Of a stretch of 49,840 nucleotides of DNA, positions 1 through 8,872 are shown piece by piece. Location of the stretch: NCBI GenBank assembly GCA_002282715.1, contig NCKC01000010.1, positions 1-49,840 on the forward strand. Direction: 5' to 3'. Every line of letters begins with the position of its first letter. Position 1 is the first letter of the stretch. This stretch comes from Halothiobacillus sp. 15-55-196 (lineage in GTDB: Bacteria; Pseudomonadota; Gammaproteobacteria; Halothiobacillales; Halothiobacillaceae). The notes under the pieces were generated by a model. It saw nothing but the letters and a program-made list of their open reading frames with translations, was not told the origin of the DNA and ran no database searches. The position numbers and the translations under genes were made by a program.

Positions 1-27
1 TTATACTCAACGCTTTCACCCCGTCAA
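1..27 (-). promoter_or_regulatory. Putative sigma70 promoter (P2-like) reading left out of the window
   Basis: On the minus strand a perfect-looking -35 TTGACG (22-27) is followed, after a 16-bp spacer, by TATAA at 1-5; the last base of the -10 hexamer lies outside the window. With the promoter at 93-120 it makes a tandem pair about 93 bp apart, both with 16-bp spacers, an arrangement typical of rRNA operon P1/P2 promoters. The transcribed gene is outside the window, so its identity is inference. Confidence 0.5.
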
Positions 28-92
28 TACTTATTTTCTAAGTGCCCGGCCCTCTCAGACCGCCCCGCTACGCCGTCGCAGCAGGGAGGCGA

Positions 93-120
93 ACTATACG
101 CCTTTTCCTGTTTGCGTCAA
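93..120 (-). promoter_or_regulatory. Putative strong sigma70 promoter (P1-like) reading left
   Basis: The minus strand shows -35 TTGACG (115-120), a 16-bp spacer and -10 TATAGT (93-98), then a GC-rich discriminator and start region. Sixteen-base spacers and GC-rich discriminators are known features of stringently controlled rRNA and tRNA promoters. The -35 overlaps a perfect 8-bp inverted repeat (114-121 with 128-135, loop of 6) just downstream of the tRNA-Lys 3' end. No gene lies between this promoter and the left edge, so its target is outside the window. Confidence 0.55.
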
Positions 121-141
121 ACCTTAATTTGACGCTGAATT

Positions 142-217
142 TGGTGGGTCGTGCGGGACTCGAACCTGCGACCAATTGATTAAAAGTCAACTGCTCTACC
201 AACTGAGCTAACGACCC
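142..217 (-). tRNA. tRNA-Lys (anticodon TTT)
   Basis: The minus strand folds as a full 76-nt cloverleaf including an encoded CCA. The acceptor arms are GGGTCG and CGACCC with discriminator A. The D-arm is GCTC/GAGC, the anticodon loop CTTTTAA gives anticodon TTT (lysine, AAA/AAG codons), and the T-arm has the usual TTCGAGT loop. The CCA is encoded at 142-144. A separate promoter lies just upstream, so it is probably transcribed on its own; the hairpin at 114-135 could be a processing or termination signal but has no U-tract. Confidence 0.97.
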
Positions 218-232
218 GTTAAAGAGGTGCGT

Positions 233-260
233 ATTTTACATATCCTGAACCGGTGCGCAA
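233..260 (-). promoter_or_regulatory. Putative promoter of tRNA-Lys
   Basis: On the minus strand -35 TTGCGC (255-260) and -10 TAAAAT (233-238) are separated by 16 bp, placing transcription start about 8-10 nt before the tRNA 5' end at 217. The site lies between the queC stop (274) and the tRNA. The assignment rests on position and similarity to consensus only. Confidence 0.5.
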
Positions 261-273
261 CCCCCTTTTTTGA

Positions 274-981
274 TCATTCAGGGGCATAAAATGTGACATC
301 TTGAATACCTGCGTCCATAAAACCTTGTTTTCTATAATGACAGGCATCACAACGTCCACACGCTCCTCCCTGTTCATCCGGGTTATAGCAGGAGATAGTT
401 TGCGCATAGTCGACGCCAAGCCGCGTACCCCATTGGATAATCTCGGCCTTGGTCAGTGTTTGCAACGGTGCCACGATCTTGAAGGGCTTGCCTTCAAGAC
501 CGGCCGCGGTGGCCAGATTGGCTGTTACTTCGAACTGTTTGATGAATTCAGGGCGACAATCCGGGTAGCCGGAGTAGTCCACTGCGTTGACACCAATATA
601 TATGCGGCGAGCACCCAGTATCTCCGACCAACCCAATGCCAACGAAAGAAAAGTCAGATTTCTTGCTGGCACATAGGTTATCGGTATGCGCTCTGCAGCC
701 TTGGCATCATAATCAGGCACAGCCAGTGTGCTATCGGTTAGCGCCGAGCCGCCGACATCATTCAAGTTGATACTGATCATCTTGTGATGCTGAATACCTA
801 ACTGATGTGCGACACGGTATGCCGCCGTCAGCTCTACCTTGTGACGCTGCCCGTAATCGAAACTGACCGCATGCACTTGGTACCCATCATTTTTCGCGAT
901 AGCAGCCACTGTGGCCGAGTCGAGCCCACCGGATAAAAGCACGACCGCCTTCGGCTGTGTGTTTTCAGTGTCCAGGCTCAT
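274..981 (-). CDS. queC: 7-cyano-7-deazaguanine synthase QueC
   Basis: QueC converts 7-carboxy-7-deazaguanine to preQ0 with ATP and ammonia, a cytosolic step towards queuosine in tRNA wobble positions. The 235-residue protein has the PP-loop SGGLDS near residues 17-22 and a C-terminal zinc-binding cluster of four cysteines (C-(x)8-CGRC-x2-C) at about 198-214, both diagnostic. Length is normal for the family. The start overlaps the end of queE by 17 bp, so the two are translationally coupled and probably read from the long upstream tol/ruv transcript. It is the last gene of that run; no clear terminator was seen before tRNA-Lys. Confidence 0.96.
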   Translation of the reverse strand: MSLDTENTQPKAVVLLSGGLDSATVAAIAKNDGYQVHAVSFDYGQRHKVELTAAYRVAHQLGIQHHKMISINLNDVGGSALTDSTLAVPDYDAKAAERIPITYVPARNLTFLSLALGWSEILGARRIYIGVNAVDYSGYPDCRPEFIKQFEVTANLATAAGLEGKPFKIVAPLQTLTKAEIIQWGTRLGVDYAQTISCYNPDEQGGACGRCDACHYRKQGFMDAGIQDVTFYAPE

Positions 982-1648
982 TTCCCCATATCAATTTGTG
1001 CAACTGCTGTTGAAAACGCAAACGCAAGCCGCTCTCCAGTATCCACTCAGCAAGTTCCAACGGAGTCACCTCACCAAATACGGGCGATATGAGCACATTA
1101 AATCGTTTATCCATCTGATATTGGCGTACATGCTGTATTGCCCACTCAAAATCATCCGCGCTGCCAATGACGAATTTGATTTCATCACGGGGCTTGAGCA
1201 GCTTGATATTCTCAAAACGATTTTTTTCGGCTTCACCGGAACTCGGCGTTTTCAGATCCATGACCACGCGTACCCGTGGATCAACGCCTTCAATGGGGAG
1301 TGCACCACTGGTTTCCAGGCTGACTGAATAGCTCGCATTGCAGAGGGACGTCAGCAAAGGCAGACAGGCGGGTTGAGCCAGTGGCTCGCCACCTGTCACG
1401 CAGACATCCTGAGTATGATGCCCAGCGACCTGCTCAAGGATGGATGCCAAACTCAGTCGCTTACCGCCCGTAAAGGCATAAGCCGTATCGCAATAGACAC
1501 ACCGTAGCGGACACCCCGTAAGCCGTACAAATACAGTCGGCCACCCTGCGCTCTCGGACTCTCCTTGTAATGAGCGGAATATCTCCGTAATCCGTAATTG
1601 AAGCAGGGCCTTCTCTTGTACGGCGATATCGTCCAAGGCTGAGATCAT
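965..1648 (-). CDS. queE: 7-carboxy-7-deazaguanine synthase QueE (radical SAM)
   Basis: QueE is the radical-SAM enzyme that contracts 6-carboxytetrahydropterin to 7-carboxy-7-deazaguanine in queuosine synthesis. The 227-residue protein carries the iron-sulfur ligands in the canonical spacing CPLRCVYC (C-x3-C-x2-C) at about residues 46-53, preceded by the substrate-binding region SLQGE. The ATG overlaps the cpoB stop by 4 bp (ATGA), and the 3' end overlaps queC by 17 bp. A gene order of cpoB-queE-queC after the tol genes is known in several gammaproteobacteria. The two other enzymes needed for preQ0 (QueD and FolE) are not in the window. Confidence 0.96.
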   Translation of the reverse strand: MISALDDIAVQEKALLQLRITEIFRSLQGESESAGWPTVFVRLTGCPLRCVYCDTAYAFTGGKRLSLASILEQVAGHHTQDVCVTGGEPLAQPACLPLLTSLCNASYSVSLETSGALPIEGVDPRVRVVMDLKTPSSGEAEKNRFENIKLLKPRDEIKFVIGSADDFEWAIQHVRQYQMDKRFNVLISPVFGEVTPLELAEWILESGLRLRFQQQLHKLIWGNEPGH

Positions 1649-2610
1649 CTTTTTTCAGCATCCATGCGCGCCAGCCGCTGTTTCGCCAGATTAGCCGCCT
1701 GACTTTGAGGGTATTTGCTAATAACTTGCTGGAATATATCCCGAGCTTGTTTGTTTTTGTTTTCGTCATAGGCGATGTAGCCCGTTTTCAACAGGGCATC
1801 TGGCACTCGGTCGCTATTCGGGAATTGGGTCAATATTTTCCGATATGCCGCTTCCGCCTTATCCCGCTTTTGCTCTACATAATAAGTCTCGCCCTGCCAG
1901 AAGAGCGCGCTTGGCGTCCATTGACCCTGCGGATCAGCATCGATAGCGGCCTGAAAGCCAGTGATTGCCTGATCGTATTGCCCATCCCTCAACTGGGCGA
2001 AGGCTGCGTTATACAGTGCCTGTTGCTTTGCGGTGGCTGCTGCATCTTGACTGGGTGCAGGCGCAGGAGATACGGCGGGTGCTGCAGAAGCGGGGGATGC
2101 TAGCGCAGGCGCAGCCGGCACTGAAGCGGCAGGTTCCTTGAGTGCCGGAACGCTTGGGGGAACAGGTGCTGACGGCGCTACAGTACTACCACCCGTTTGC
2201 TCAAGTTTTGACAGTCGATCATCAAATGAACTGAAAGCGGACTGCTGGGCTTTTTGTAGCCGCTGGATCTGATTTTCCTGCTCTTCGTTCTGACCGCGCA
2301 GATCTCTGACCTGTTCCTGCAAGCGCGATACGCTACCCAGCAGATTCTGAATAATTACCGTCTGCCCGGATGTCGCATTTGCACCGGTTTCCCCCACACC
2401 CAGCGGCTGTGGTGCGAGTGGCTGAGGAGTTGCCGCCTGCGAGTCCGCTTGGGGGGCTTGCGAAGTAGCCGCTTGGGCCGTATCTGATTTATCGCTCCAA
2501 TTGAGCCAACTGGGTGGAGTCTGCGCCCAGGCTGTCTGCGTGGTTGCCATGCCCAATACGGCCAATAAAGTTAAATTTTTAGCGCTGCGTTTCATCATCA
2601 AGCGATTCAT
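1645..2610 (-). CDS. cpoB: Cell division coordinator CpoB (YbgF)
   Basis: CpoB is a periplasmic protein that links peptidoglycan synthesis by PBP1B to Tol-driven outer-membrane constriction. The 321-residue product starts with a Sec signal peptide (cleavage probably after the AWA near residue 29). It continues with a Pro/Ala/Gln-rich stretch, a coiled-coil trimerisation segment (about 85-140), a long Ala/Pro-rich linker, and three C-terminal TPR repeats (about 195-315). The ATG at 2610 is preceded by AGGA with a 6-nt spacer. It follows tolB by 74 bp, the place where pal normally sits. Identity is firm from domain order and context. Confidence 0.93.
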   Translation of the reverse strand: MNRLMMKRSAKNLTLLAVLGMATTQTAWAQTPPSWLNWSDKSDTAQAATSQAPQADSQAATPQPLAPQPLGVGETGANATSGQTVIIQNLLGSVSRLQEQVRDLRGQNEEQENQIQRLQKAQQSAFSSFDDRLSKLEQTGGSTVAPSAPVPPSVPALKEPAASVPAAPALASPASAAPAVSPAPAPSQDAAATAKQQALYNAAFAQLRDGQYDQAITGFQAAIDADPQGQWTPSALFWQGETYYVEQKRDKAEAAYRKILTQFPNSDRVPDALLKTGYIAYDENKNKQARDIFQQVISKYPQSQAANLAKQRLARMDAEKR

Positions 2611-2684
2611 GGGGATTTCCTATATAAGTGAACACCTCACGGCCAAGCTACTGTTTGCTCGCCCATGTGACTACCCGATTTCAA

Positions 2685-3992
2685 CTATTGGTCGCCTTGA
2701 AACGGCCCCCAGGCCGGGTCACGCACCTTGCCACGGGCAAAGCGCAAGGTCTGACTTTCTCCACCCGAAACAGGGCTGACTTTCAATACCGAGCTTCCAC
2801 CTACCTGTGAAGCGTAGATCAGCATCGTACCGTTGGGTGCGAAGCTCGGTCGCTCTTCTGACCCGCCATTACTGATGTAGCGCAAATCACTGCCACCGCC
2901 GGACAAGGACTGAACGGCGACACGAAAGCCGCCATTGCCGCCGGCCAACAGGGCCAGGGTTTTACCGTCAGGAGATATGGCCCCACCGGCCGCATACGAC
3001 AAACCAAACGTCAGGCGCTGCGCAGAAGATGAACCAATCGTTTTTTCGAATAGCTGAGGCGAACCGGAACGATCCGAAGTGAATACCAGAGTCTGGTTGT
3101 CCGGCAACCAGCTGGCTTCCGTGTTGATCGAACCATCATTGGTGATCTGCGTCAGGTTTCGCGTATCCAGATCGACCACATAAATATTCGGGCTGTGATA
3201 CTTGGACAGTGTGAGCGCAATCTTATTGCCCTTCGGTGACCAGCTTGGCGCTCCATTGATGCCGGGGAATTTCGTCAGTTGATAACGCTGGCCTGTGCGC
3301 AAGTCCTGCACCCAGATACCTGAACGACGCCCCTCGAACGACACATAGGCGAGTTTGCTGCCGTCTGGCGACCAGGTGGGTGACATCAGCGGGAAGTTGG
3401 AACTCAGCACTGTCTGTGGGTTGGCGCCATCCGAATCAGCCACTTCAAGGGTATAGCGGCGCTTCTTGCCCGGGCCGTCCGTCTCGGTCACGTAGGCGAT
3501 TTTCGTATCAAACGCACCCCGTACGCCTGTGATTTGTTTGAAAATGATGTCAGCAATTCGGTGTGCAATGCTGCGTGCGGCGGAAACCGGCGCTGAGATC
3601 ACCCGCCCGGTCATTTGCTGACCGTTGGTAACGTTCAGCAGATAGAAGGTTGCCTGGTAATTGCCGCCTTGCTGCTCCACTTTGCCCACAACCAGATATT
3701 GCGCCTTGCCCGTACGCCATTGGTCGAACTGGACTTGCTCCGGTGCAGACGGTTGGCTCGGCATCTGATCTGCGGTTATTGGCGCAAACTGCCCCGAACG
3801 CGCCAGATCGGCATCGATGATTGATGAGAAGTTTGTGTTTGTCGTGGTGGAGAACGGAACGATCGCAATCGGAACACCGCTTTCCTGCCCCCCACTGATC
3901 ACAATGTTCAGTTCGGCTTGGCTTACCGCCGGCACGAGGAACAACAATCCGCTCAGAATCCATAAACCCCAGCGTTGAATTCGCGCTTTCAT
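2685..3992 (-). CDS. tolB: Tol-Pal system protein TolB
   Basis: TolB is the periplasmic beta-propeller protein that shuttles between Pal and TolA in outer-membrane constriction and in uptake of group A colicins and phage. After a Sec signal (Lys/Arg start, hydrophobic core, cleavage after SQA) come the D1 domain and a six-bladed propeller with recurring SPDG, WSPDG and WSPKG blade motifs. I chose the ATG at 3992 (435 residues): it begins the signal peptide and has AAGGTG 6 nt upstream. In-frame alternatives at 4022 (ATG) and 4043 (TTG) would put charged residues before the signal. No pal gene follows it. Confidence 0.95.
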   Translation of the reverse strand: MKARIQRWGLWILSGLLFLVPAVSQAELNIVISGGQESGVPIAIVPFSTTTNTNFSSIIDADLARSGQFAPITADQMPSQPSAPEQVQFDQWRTGKAQYLVVGKVEQQGGNYQATFYLLNVTNGQQMTGRVISAPVSAARSIAHRIADIIFKQITGVRGAFDTKIAYVTETDGPGKKRRYTLEVADSDGANPQTVLSSNFPLMSPTWSPDGSKLAYVSFEGRRSGIWVQDLRTGQRYQLTKFPGINGAPSWSPKGNKIALTLSKYHSPNIYVVDLDTRNLTQITNDGSINTEASWLPDNQTLVFTSDRSGSPQLFEKTIGSSSAQRLTFGLSYAAGGAISPDGKTLALLAGGNGGFRVAVQSLSGGGSDLRYISNGGSEERPSFAPNGTMLIYASQVGGSSVLKVSPVSGGESQTLRFARGKVRDPAWGPFQGDQ

Positions 3993-4061
3993 GCTCTTCA
4001 CCTTGTGTCTTTCATTTTTCATAAAAATATCGTCACTCGTCAAAGCAACAACGAAACAGTT

Positions 4062-5099
4062 CTATTGTGTGTTCGCCCTGAACTTGAAATTGATCGTCGA
4101 TTGGAACAACGACATATCCGAAGGCAGAGGCAAAGGCGACGCGCGCTCAACGGCCTGCTGAACAGATCGCTGGAACAATTGGTTACCGTCGCACTGCAAT
4201 ATTTTAACATTGAGCACCGTACCATCTTTAGCCTGCGAAATTCGAACATCGCATGTCCAGTCGGGCTGCCAGCCCGGCGGCTTGAACCACTGACCGGTCA
4301 CCTTTTGCTGAATGGCGGCGGCATAAGCTGCCAGAATTCCCTGAGCCTGGCTTGCTCTTAACTCGTCCTGGAGCTGCTGTTGCAAAGCCGCCTTGCGCGC
4401 TTGATCGGCTTTCTGTGCTGCCAACTCGGCCGCTTTTTCTTTTGCGGCCTTGTCAGCAGCAGCCTTCGCTGCTTTCTCTTTGGCCGCCTGTTCCTTGGCT
4501 GCCTTTTCAGCTGCGGCTTTTTCAGCCGCCGCTTGTTTCTTGGCTTGTTCCACCTGTGCAGCGGCTTCGGCGGCCGCCTGTTTTGCAGCGGCTGCGGCAG
4601 CCTTTTCTTTGGCAGCAGCCGCTTGGGCCGCTTGTTTTTCAGCGGCCGCCTTGGCGGCCTCTTCCTGCATCTTTGCTAACGCCTGCTTTTGCGCCTGCAC
4701 GGATTCCTGTGCTTTTTTCTGGGCATCCTGCAAGGCTTTCAACTGCTGCTCCTGTTCGGCGGCTGCTTTTTGCTTGGCTTCCCGCATCGCTTCCAACTGT
4801 TGTAGACGAGCCTGCTCCGCGCGACGGGCGGCAGCGGCCTGCTGGGCTTCGGCCTGCTGCTGTTTGAGCGACTTTTGACGCTGTTCATCAGCCTGTTTTA
4901 ATCGATTGACCTGCTGATCAATCGCAGCTTGTGATACGGACTGAGCCTGAATGACCGGTTCATTCGAGGTGCTTGACGACTGCGAGGCCGCTGAAAAGGC
5001 ATTTAATTTCCAAGCAATCAGCACAGACAGGATGATCAATAAATGAAGCGCAATCGCCAACAAAATAGCGAAGGGCATACGTGCAAACCAGCGGAACAT
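4062..5099 (-). CDS. tolA: Cell envelope integrity protein TolA
   Basis: TolA spans the periplasm and transmits proton-motive-force energy from TolQR to TolB/Pal. The 345-residue protein has one N-terminal transmembrane helix (about 10-35), a long Ala/Lys/Glu/Gln-rich helical stalk (about 65-250) built of AAAEKA-like runs, and a C-terminal globular domain with one Cys pair (in the CDVR and LQCDGN contexts). It starts 2 bp after tolR. The low-complexity stalk creates long but spurious open frames on the opposite strand. All three expected domains are intact. Confidence 0.94.
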   Translation of the reverse strand: MFRWFARMPFAILLAIALHLLIILSVLIAWKLNAFSAASQSSSTSNEPVIQAQSVSQAAIDQQVNRLKQADEQRQKSLKQQQAEAQQAAAARRAEQARLQQLEAMREAKQKAAAEQEQQLKALQDAQKKAQESVQAQKQALAKMQEEAAKAAAEKQAAQAAAAKEKAAAAAAKQAAAEAAAQVEQAKKQAAAEKAAAEKAAKEQAAKEKAAKAAADKAAKEKAAELAAQKADQARKAALQQQLQDELRASQAQGILAAYAAAIQQKVTGQWFKPPGWQPDWTCDVRISQAKDGTVLNVKILQCDGNQLFQRSVQQAVERASPLPLPSDMSLFQSTINFKFRANTQ

Positions 5100-5101
5100 G
5101 C

Positions 5102-5557
5102 TTACTTGCCTCCGCTTGGCGCGTTTGAATTGTTGCGCGGCTGATCGGTGACAAGCCCTACCTTATCCACTCCGGCTTTCTGCATGGCCACCATCGCCCC
5201 CATAACAAACTGGTAACTGGCGTCTTTATCACCCTTGACCAGCACGGGAATCTTTGGATTGAGTTTGCGCGCAGCCAGAACGTAAGCCTGAATCGTGTCA
5301 AGTGGAACCTGCCCTGATGGCGCATCTTGACCGGAAACTGCGTACTGCCCTGTTTTATCGACCGTTACCACGATCGGCACATCATCCGATTGCGGCAACG
5401 CCTTCGACGCCGCACTCGGTGGCGTGACTTCCACACCCTGCTGCAGCAAAGGCGCCGTGACCATGAAAATCACCAGCAACACCAGCATGACGTCGATATA
5501 AGGCACGACGTTGATTTCTGCAACCACACGGCGGGTTCGACGCGCGCGACGATCCAT
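5102..5557 (-). CDS. tolR: Tol-Pal system protein TolR (ExbD family)
   Basis: TolR is the ExbD-like subunit of the TolQR stator motor in the inner membrane. The 151-residue protein has a short basic cytoplasmic N-terminus, one transmembrane helix carrying the proton-conducting aspartate (Asp22, in VPYIDVMLVLL), and a periplasmic domain. The Asp position matches the family. It begins 3 bp after the tolQ stop and ends 2 bp before tolA. TolR rather than ExbD is supported by its place between tolQ and tolA. Confidence 0.95.
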   Translation of the reverse strand: MDRRARRTRRVVAEINVVPYIDVMLVLLVIFMVTAPLLQQGVEVTPPSAASKALPQSDDVPIVVTVDKTGQYAVSGQDAPSGQVPLDTIQAYVLAARKLNPKIPVLVKGDKDASYQFVMGAMVAMQKAGVDKVGLVTDQPRNNSNAPSGGK

Positions 5558-5560
5558 GAC

Positions 5561-6238
5561 TTACTGCCCCCCGATCTGGCGCTGGAGCAAGCCGAGGAAC
5601 TCATCGGTGAATCGGTCGTAGCGTCCGAACAGATCATCGATTTGCGTCGAATAGCGGTTGTAGGCCACCACAGCGGGGATGGCCGCGAACAAACCCATCG
5701 CGGTGGCGATGAGTGCCTCGGCAATCGGCGGAGCGACCGTCGCAAGCGTAGCATTTTGCGCATTACCCAAATTCATGAACGCGCTCATGATGCCCCAGAC
5801 GGTCCCGAACAGACCAACATACGGGCTGACCGAGCCGATGGTTGCCAGAACGGACAAGCCTTCCTCAAACTTATCGATCTGTCGATGCAAAGACACCCGC
5901 ATGGCGCGCTCAACACCTTCAATCAATTCGGAAGAACTGCGGCCTTCTACCTGACGCAGCCGTTTGAATTCGCGAAAGCCTGCTTCAAAAATCGCTTCCT
6001 GACCTTCGCGTGGGCGTGGATCGCGACTGAGCCGATCGTAAAAATCGTTCAGACTGCCGCCACTCCAGAAACTTTCCTCGAACCGTTTGGCCTGTGCGCG
6101 GGCACGACGCAGTACGGAGGATTTGTGAAAAATCAGCGCCCAAGATGCCACGGAGGCCAATAGCAGGATCAAAAGCACGAGTTGCACGGGCAGACTCGCG
6201 CCCAAAACAAGGTGCATTACCGAGGGTTCTGTACTCAC
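5561..6238 (-). CDS. tolQ: Tol-Pal system protein TolQ (ExbB/MotA family)
   Basis: TolQ forms the proton channel with TolR and energises TolA. At 225 residues it has the three-helix layout of the family: helix 1 at about 16-36, then a cytoplasmic domain, then helices 2 and 3 at about 135-160 and 170-190, including the conserved GLFGTVWGIM and LIATAMGLFAAIPA segments. It overlaps ybgC by 4 bp and is followed by tolR after 3 bp. Length and motifs are normal. Confidence 0.96.
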   Translation of the reverse strand: MSTEPSVMHLVLGASLPVQLVLLILLLASVASWALIFHKSSVLRRARAQAKRFEESFWSGGSLNDFYDRLSRDPRPREGQEAIFEAGFREFKRLRQVEGRSSSELIEGVERAMRVSLHRQIDKFEEGLSVLATIGSVSPYVGLFGTVWGIMSAFMNLGNAQNATLATVAPPIAEALIATAMGLFAAIPAVVAYNRYSTQIDDLFGRYDRFTDEFLGLLQRQIGGQ

Positions 6239-6645
6239 AAAAAATAGCTCCGCATGGCGTTAGGGATTGGGTTTGGTTTGAAACTGTCGGCATCGACACA
6301 TACGATCTGCACCGTCGCCTGTGACAAGGGTATATGATCGGAAGTTCGTTCGGCCACTTGATGGAAATTCATCGATGCGGCACCACATTTTCGCATCACG
6401 CAACTGACACGCAATGCGTCGTTGAATTTTGCCGGACGCCGATAGTCTACCTGCAGCCGGGACACGACGAAAAGAACACCGTGCTCTTCGCGCATCTTAT
6501 CCTGCTCGAAACCGCGCGCGCGCAACCATTCCGTGCGTGCCCGCTCGAAAAACTTCAGGTAATTGGCATAGTAAACCACGCCCGCCGCATCGGTGTCTTC
6601 GTAGTACACGCGAACCGGCCAATAGAAAATATCGGCTGTAGTCAC
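6235..6645 (-). CDS. ybgC: Acyl-CoA thioesterase YbgC (Tol-Pal-associated, hotdog fold)
   Basis: A 136-residue 4-hydroxybenzoyl-CoA-thioesterase-type hotdog protein. It has the signature [20 protein letters not shown] (residues 15-34) containing the catalytic Asp and the helix that packs over the substrate. YbgC acts on acyl-CoA or acyl-ACP in the cytosol and is the customary first gene of tol operons. It overlaps ruvB upstream and tolQ downstream by 4 bp each, so ruv and tol genes appear to form one translationally coupled run. Confidence 0.94.
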   Translation of the reverse strand: MTTADIFYWPVRVYYEDTDAAGVVYYANYLKFFERARTEWLRARGFEQDKMREEHGVLFVVSRLQVDYRRPAKFNDALRVSCVMRKCGAASMNFHQVAERTSDHIPLSQATVQIVCVDADSFKPNPIPNAMRSYFL

Positions 6646-7688
6646 TGCGGTTCCTCCTCTGGCAGCAATGTGCCTTGCTGCGACTCGAAGGCACTGGGTG
6701 GACGGAAACCGAAGTGGGCATAGGTCTGGCGCGTTGCCATCCGCCCTCGCGCCGTGCGTACCAGAAAACCCTGCTGAATCAGGAACGGTTCAAGCACGTC
6801 TTCGATTGTGTCACGCGCCTCGCCGATGGCGGCGGCAATGTTATCCAGGCCAACGGGGCCGCCATCGAACTTGTGGATCAAGGCTTCGAGCAGGCGGCGA
6901 TCCTGCTGATCGAACCCGCGCGCATCCACCTGCAATAAATTGAGCGCTGCATTCGCCAACGGCTGATCGACCGTACCATTACCTTTGACTTCGGCAAAAT
7001 CGCGGACGCGGCGCAAAAGGCGGTTCGCAATTCGCGGCGTGCCTCGTGACCGCGTGGCGATCTCTTGAGCGCCAACTGCATCGATCGTAACACCCATCAA
7101 GTGAGCGGATCGGGTAACAATGCGAGTCAAATCCGCCACTGAATAAAATTCCAGACGCTGAATAATGCCGAACCGATCGCGCAAAGGCCCGGTCAGCATC
7201 CCCGCACGCGTCGTGGCACCCACCAGCGTAAATGGCGGCAAATCGAGCTTGATCGACCGTGCAGCAGGGCCTTCACCGATCATGATGTCGATTTGATGGT
7301 CTTCCATCGCCGGGTAGAGAATTTCTTCCACCACGGCGGAAAGCCGGTGAATCTCATCAATAAACAACACATCATTGGGTTCAAGATTGGTCAGCAGCGC
7401 TGCCAGATCACCCGGACGTTCCAGTACCGGGCCGGACGTCTGTTTCAGCCCCACACCCATCTCCCGGGCAATGATATTGGCGAGTGTGGTTTTCCCAAGC
7501 CCCGGCGGGCCGAAAATGAGCACGTGATCCAACGCCTCGCCTCGTTGCCGCGCCGCCGGGATGAATATCTCCATCTGCTCGACCACCGCAGGTTGGCCCA
7601 CGTAATCGACCAACCGCTTGGGGCGCAGGGCGCGTTCGATGGCCTCGTCTTCAGTCACGCTTTCTGCGGTAATGACGCGATCAGTCAT
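6642..7688 (-). CDS. ruvB: Holliday junction branch migration helicase RuvB
   Basis: RuvB is the AAA+ motor that drives branch migration of Holliday junctions with RuvA. The 348-residue protein has Walker A (GPPGLGKT at about 65-72), Walker B with DEIHR, the sensor and arginine-finger region (GPLRDRFG), and a C-terminal winged helix. Length is normal. Its ATG shares one base with the ruvA stop. The order ruvC-ruvA-ruvB is standard in gammaproteobacteria. Confidence 0.98.
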   Translation of the reverse strand: MTDRVITAESVTEDEAIERALRPKRLVDYVGQPAVVEQMEIFIPAARQRGEALDHVLIFGPPGLGKTTLANIIAREMGVGLKQTSGPVLERPGDLAALLTNLEPNDVLFIDEIHRLSAVVEEILYPAMEDHQIDIMIGEGPAARSIKLDLPPFTLVGATTRAGMLTGPLRDRFGIIQRLEFYSVADLTRIVTRSAHLMGVTIDAVGAQEIATRSRGTPRIANRLLRRVRDFAEVKGNGTVDQPLANAALNLLQVDARGFDQQDRRLLEALIHKFDGGPVGLDNIAAAIGEARDTIEDVLEPFLIQQGFLVRTARGRMATRQTYAHFGFRPPSAFESQQGTLLPEEEPQ

Positions 7689-8308
7689 CAGGCTTTACCC
7701 GCAAGTGGCTTAAGTGCCAGCCGGATGATCTGTTCAACGGGCAACGCCTCGGCATCTGGCACGGCCTTGACCATCCGTTGTGCTTCGGCAGGTTTGTAGC
7801 CCAAGGCTTCCAGCGCACTCATGGCTTCCTGATCGGCACCGGCAAGTGGTACGGCATCGCCCATCCTGCCCGCCGTGGCCGACATTGTGGCACCGTTGAA
7901 AAATCCTTCGGCCAAGCGGTCACGCATTTCAATGACCAGGCGCTCGGCGGTTTTTCGACCCACACCGGGTAATCGAATCAGCGCGGCGATGTCATTGCGG
8001 GCAATCGCGCCCGCAAATTCTTCGGCATTCATACCGGAAAGCACACCCAACGCCAGTTTGGCACCGACGCCAGTGACCTTGAGCAAATGCCGAAACAGCT
8101 TGCGCTCGACTTCGCGCGAGAATCCATAAAGCAGGAAGGCATCCTCCCGCACGACGGTGTGAATCAGGAGCGTGGCTTCCTGCCCGTTGGCGGGCAAATC
8201 GAACAAGGTGGAAAGCGGTACTTCGACCTCATAACCCACACCCTGCACGTCCAGCAGGATCCAGGGGGGTTGCTTGTTAACCAAAATGCCCTTGAGGCGA
8301 CCGATCAT
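7688..8308 (-). CDS. ruvA: Holliday junction branch migration protein RuvA
   Basis: RuvA binds four-way junctions as a tetramer and loads RuvB. I take the start at MIGRLKG (8308), which gives 206 residues, the family length. The frame stays open for 37 codons upstream, but those lie inside ruvC and are not conserved-looking. It has the OB-fold N-terminus, the helix-hairpin-helix pair ([28 protein letters not shown]) and the C-terminal RuvB-binding three-helix domain (ALGYKPAEA). The start overlaps the ruvC stop by 4 bp. Confidence 0.97.
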   Translation of the reverse strand: MIGRLKGILVNKQPPWILLDVQGVGYEVEVPLSTLFDLPANGQEATLLIHTVVREDAFLLYGFSREVERKLFRHLLKVTGVGAKLALGVLSGMNAEEFAGAIARNDIAALIRLPGVGRKTAERLVIEMRDRLAEGFFNGATMSATAGRMGDAVPLAGADQEAMSALEALGYKPAEAQRMVKAVPDAEALPVEQIIRLALKPLAGKA

Positions 8309-8871
8309 CGACTGCGTCTCCGGTAACGTGACTGAGCCAGCAACTGCATGGCGGTTTTTTCGACCCCGACGACATCCGCCGAAATTCCGGCCAATGAGGT
8401 GCGTCGATAGCAATGACACAAAGCCACCGCTGCGGCATCCGCGCCGTCGGCTGGCGGATTATCGGTCAAGGACAACAGACGCTTGACCATATGCTGTACC
8501 TGAAGTTTGTCTGCACGCCCCGTGCCGACCACGGCCTGCTTGACCACGGCGGGCATATATTCGTGCACGGTCAAACCGTGCCCGACGGCAGCGGCAATCG
8601 CGACACCGCGCGCCTGCGCCAACTTGAGCGAAGATTCAGGACTGCGATACATGAAAATCTGCTCGATGGCGAATTCATCCGGTGCATGAGCGTCAATCAA
8701 TCGATCGACTTCGGCGTAGATCGCGCCCAGTCGCGCGCTGAACAGACCAAAGGATTTAAGCGAAACGCTTTGCAGATGAATCTGGGTTGCGCGTCCCCGC
8801 TCGAAGTCGATCACGGCCACACCCATGGTGACCGAACCCGGATCTATACCCATGACGCGCAAGCGGGCCAC
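8305..8871 (-). CDS. ruvC: Crossover junction endodeoxyribonuclease RuvC
   Basis: RuvC cuts Holliday junctions to give recombinants. The family N-terminus is GIDPGS with the first catalytic Asp. The proposed start is the GTG at 8871, giving 188 residues and placing this Asp at residue 10. It sits 1 nt after the yebC stop. Further acidic residues are in AIEQIF and the late DGADAAAVALCH. The open frame extends into yebC, but that part is unlike the family. An alternative is the ATG at 8853. Coupling to yebC and ruvA suggests a single transcript. Confidence 0.95.
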   Translation of the reverse strand: MARLRVMGIDPGSVTMGVAVIDFERGRATQIHLQSVSLKSFGLFSARLGAIYAEVDRLIDAHAPDEFAIEQIFMYRSPESSLKLAQARGVAIAAAVGHGLTVHEYMPAVVKQAVVGTGRADKLQVQHMVKRLLSLTDNPPADGADAAAVALCHCYRRTSLAGISADVVGVEKTAMQLLAQSRYRRRSR

Positions 8872-8872
8872 G

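Noticed and set aside
114..135. Rho-independent terminator of tRNA-Lys
   Set aside because: A perfect 8-bp stem, but it is followed by A/G-rich sequence on the minus strand, and its arm overlaps a promoter -35.
4352..4878. Two long plus-strand frames (171 and 142 residues) opposite tolA
   Set aside because: They are Leu/Pro/Arg- or Ala/Cys-rich mirror images of the Ala/Lys-rich TolA stalk, with no start-site signal or recognisable domain.
5327..6163. 278-residue plus-strand frame opposite tolR/tolQ
   Set aside because: Fully antisense to two well-conserved genes; His/Arg/Asp-rich composition typical of a shadow frame.
8309..8419. N-terminal extension of RuvA
   Set aside because: Lies inside ruvC in another frame; family proteins start MIGRLKG, and the ATGA overlap with the ruvC stop fits the shorter start.
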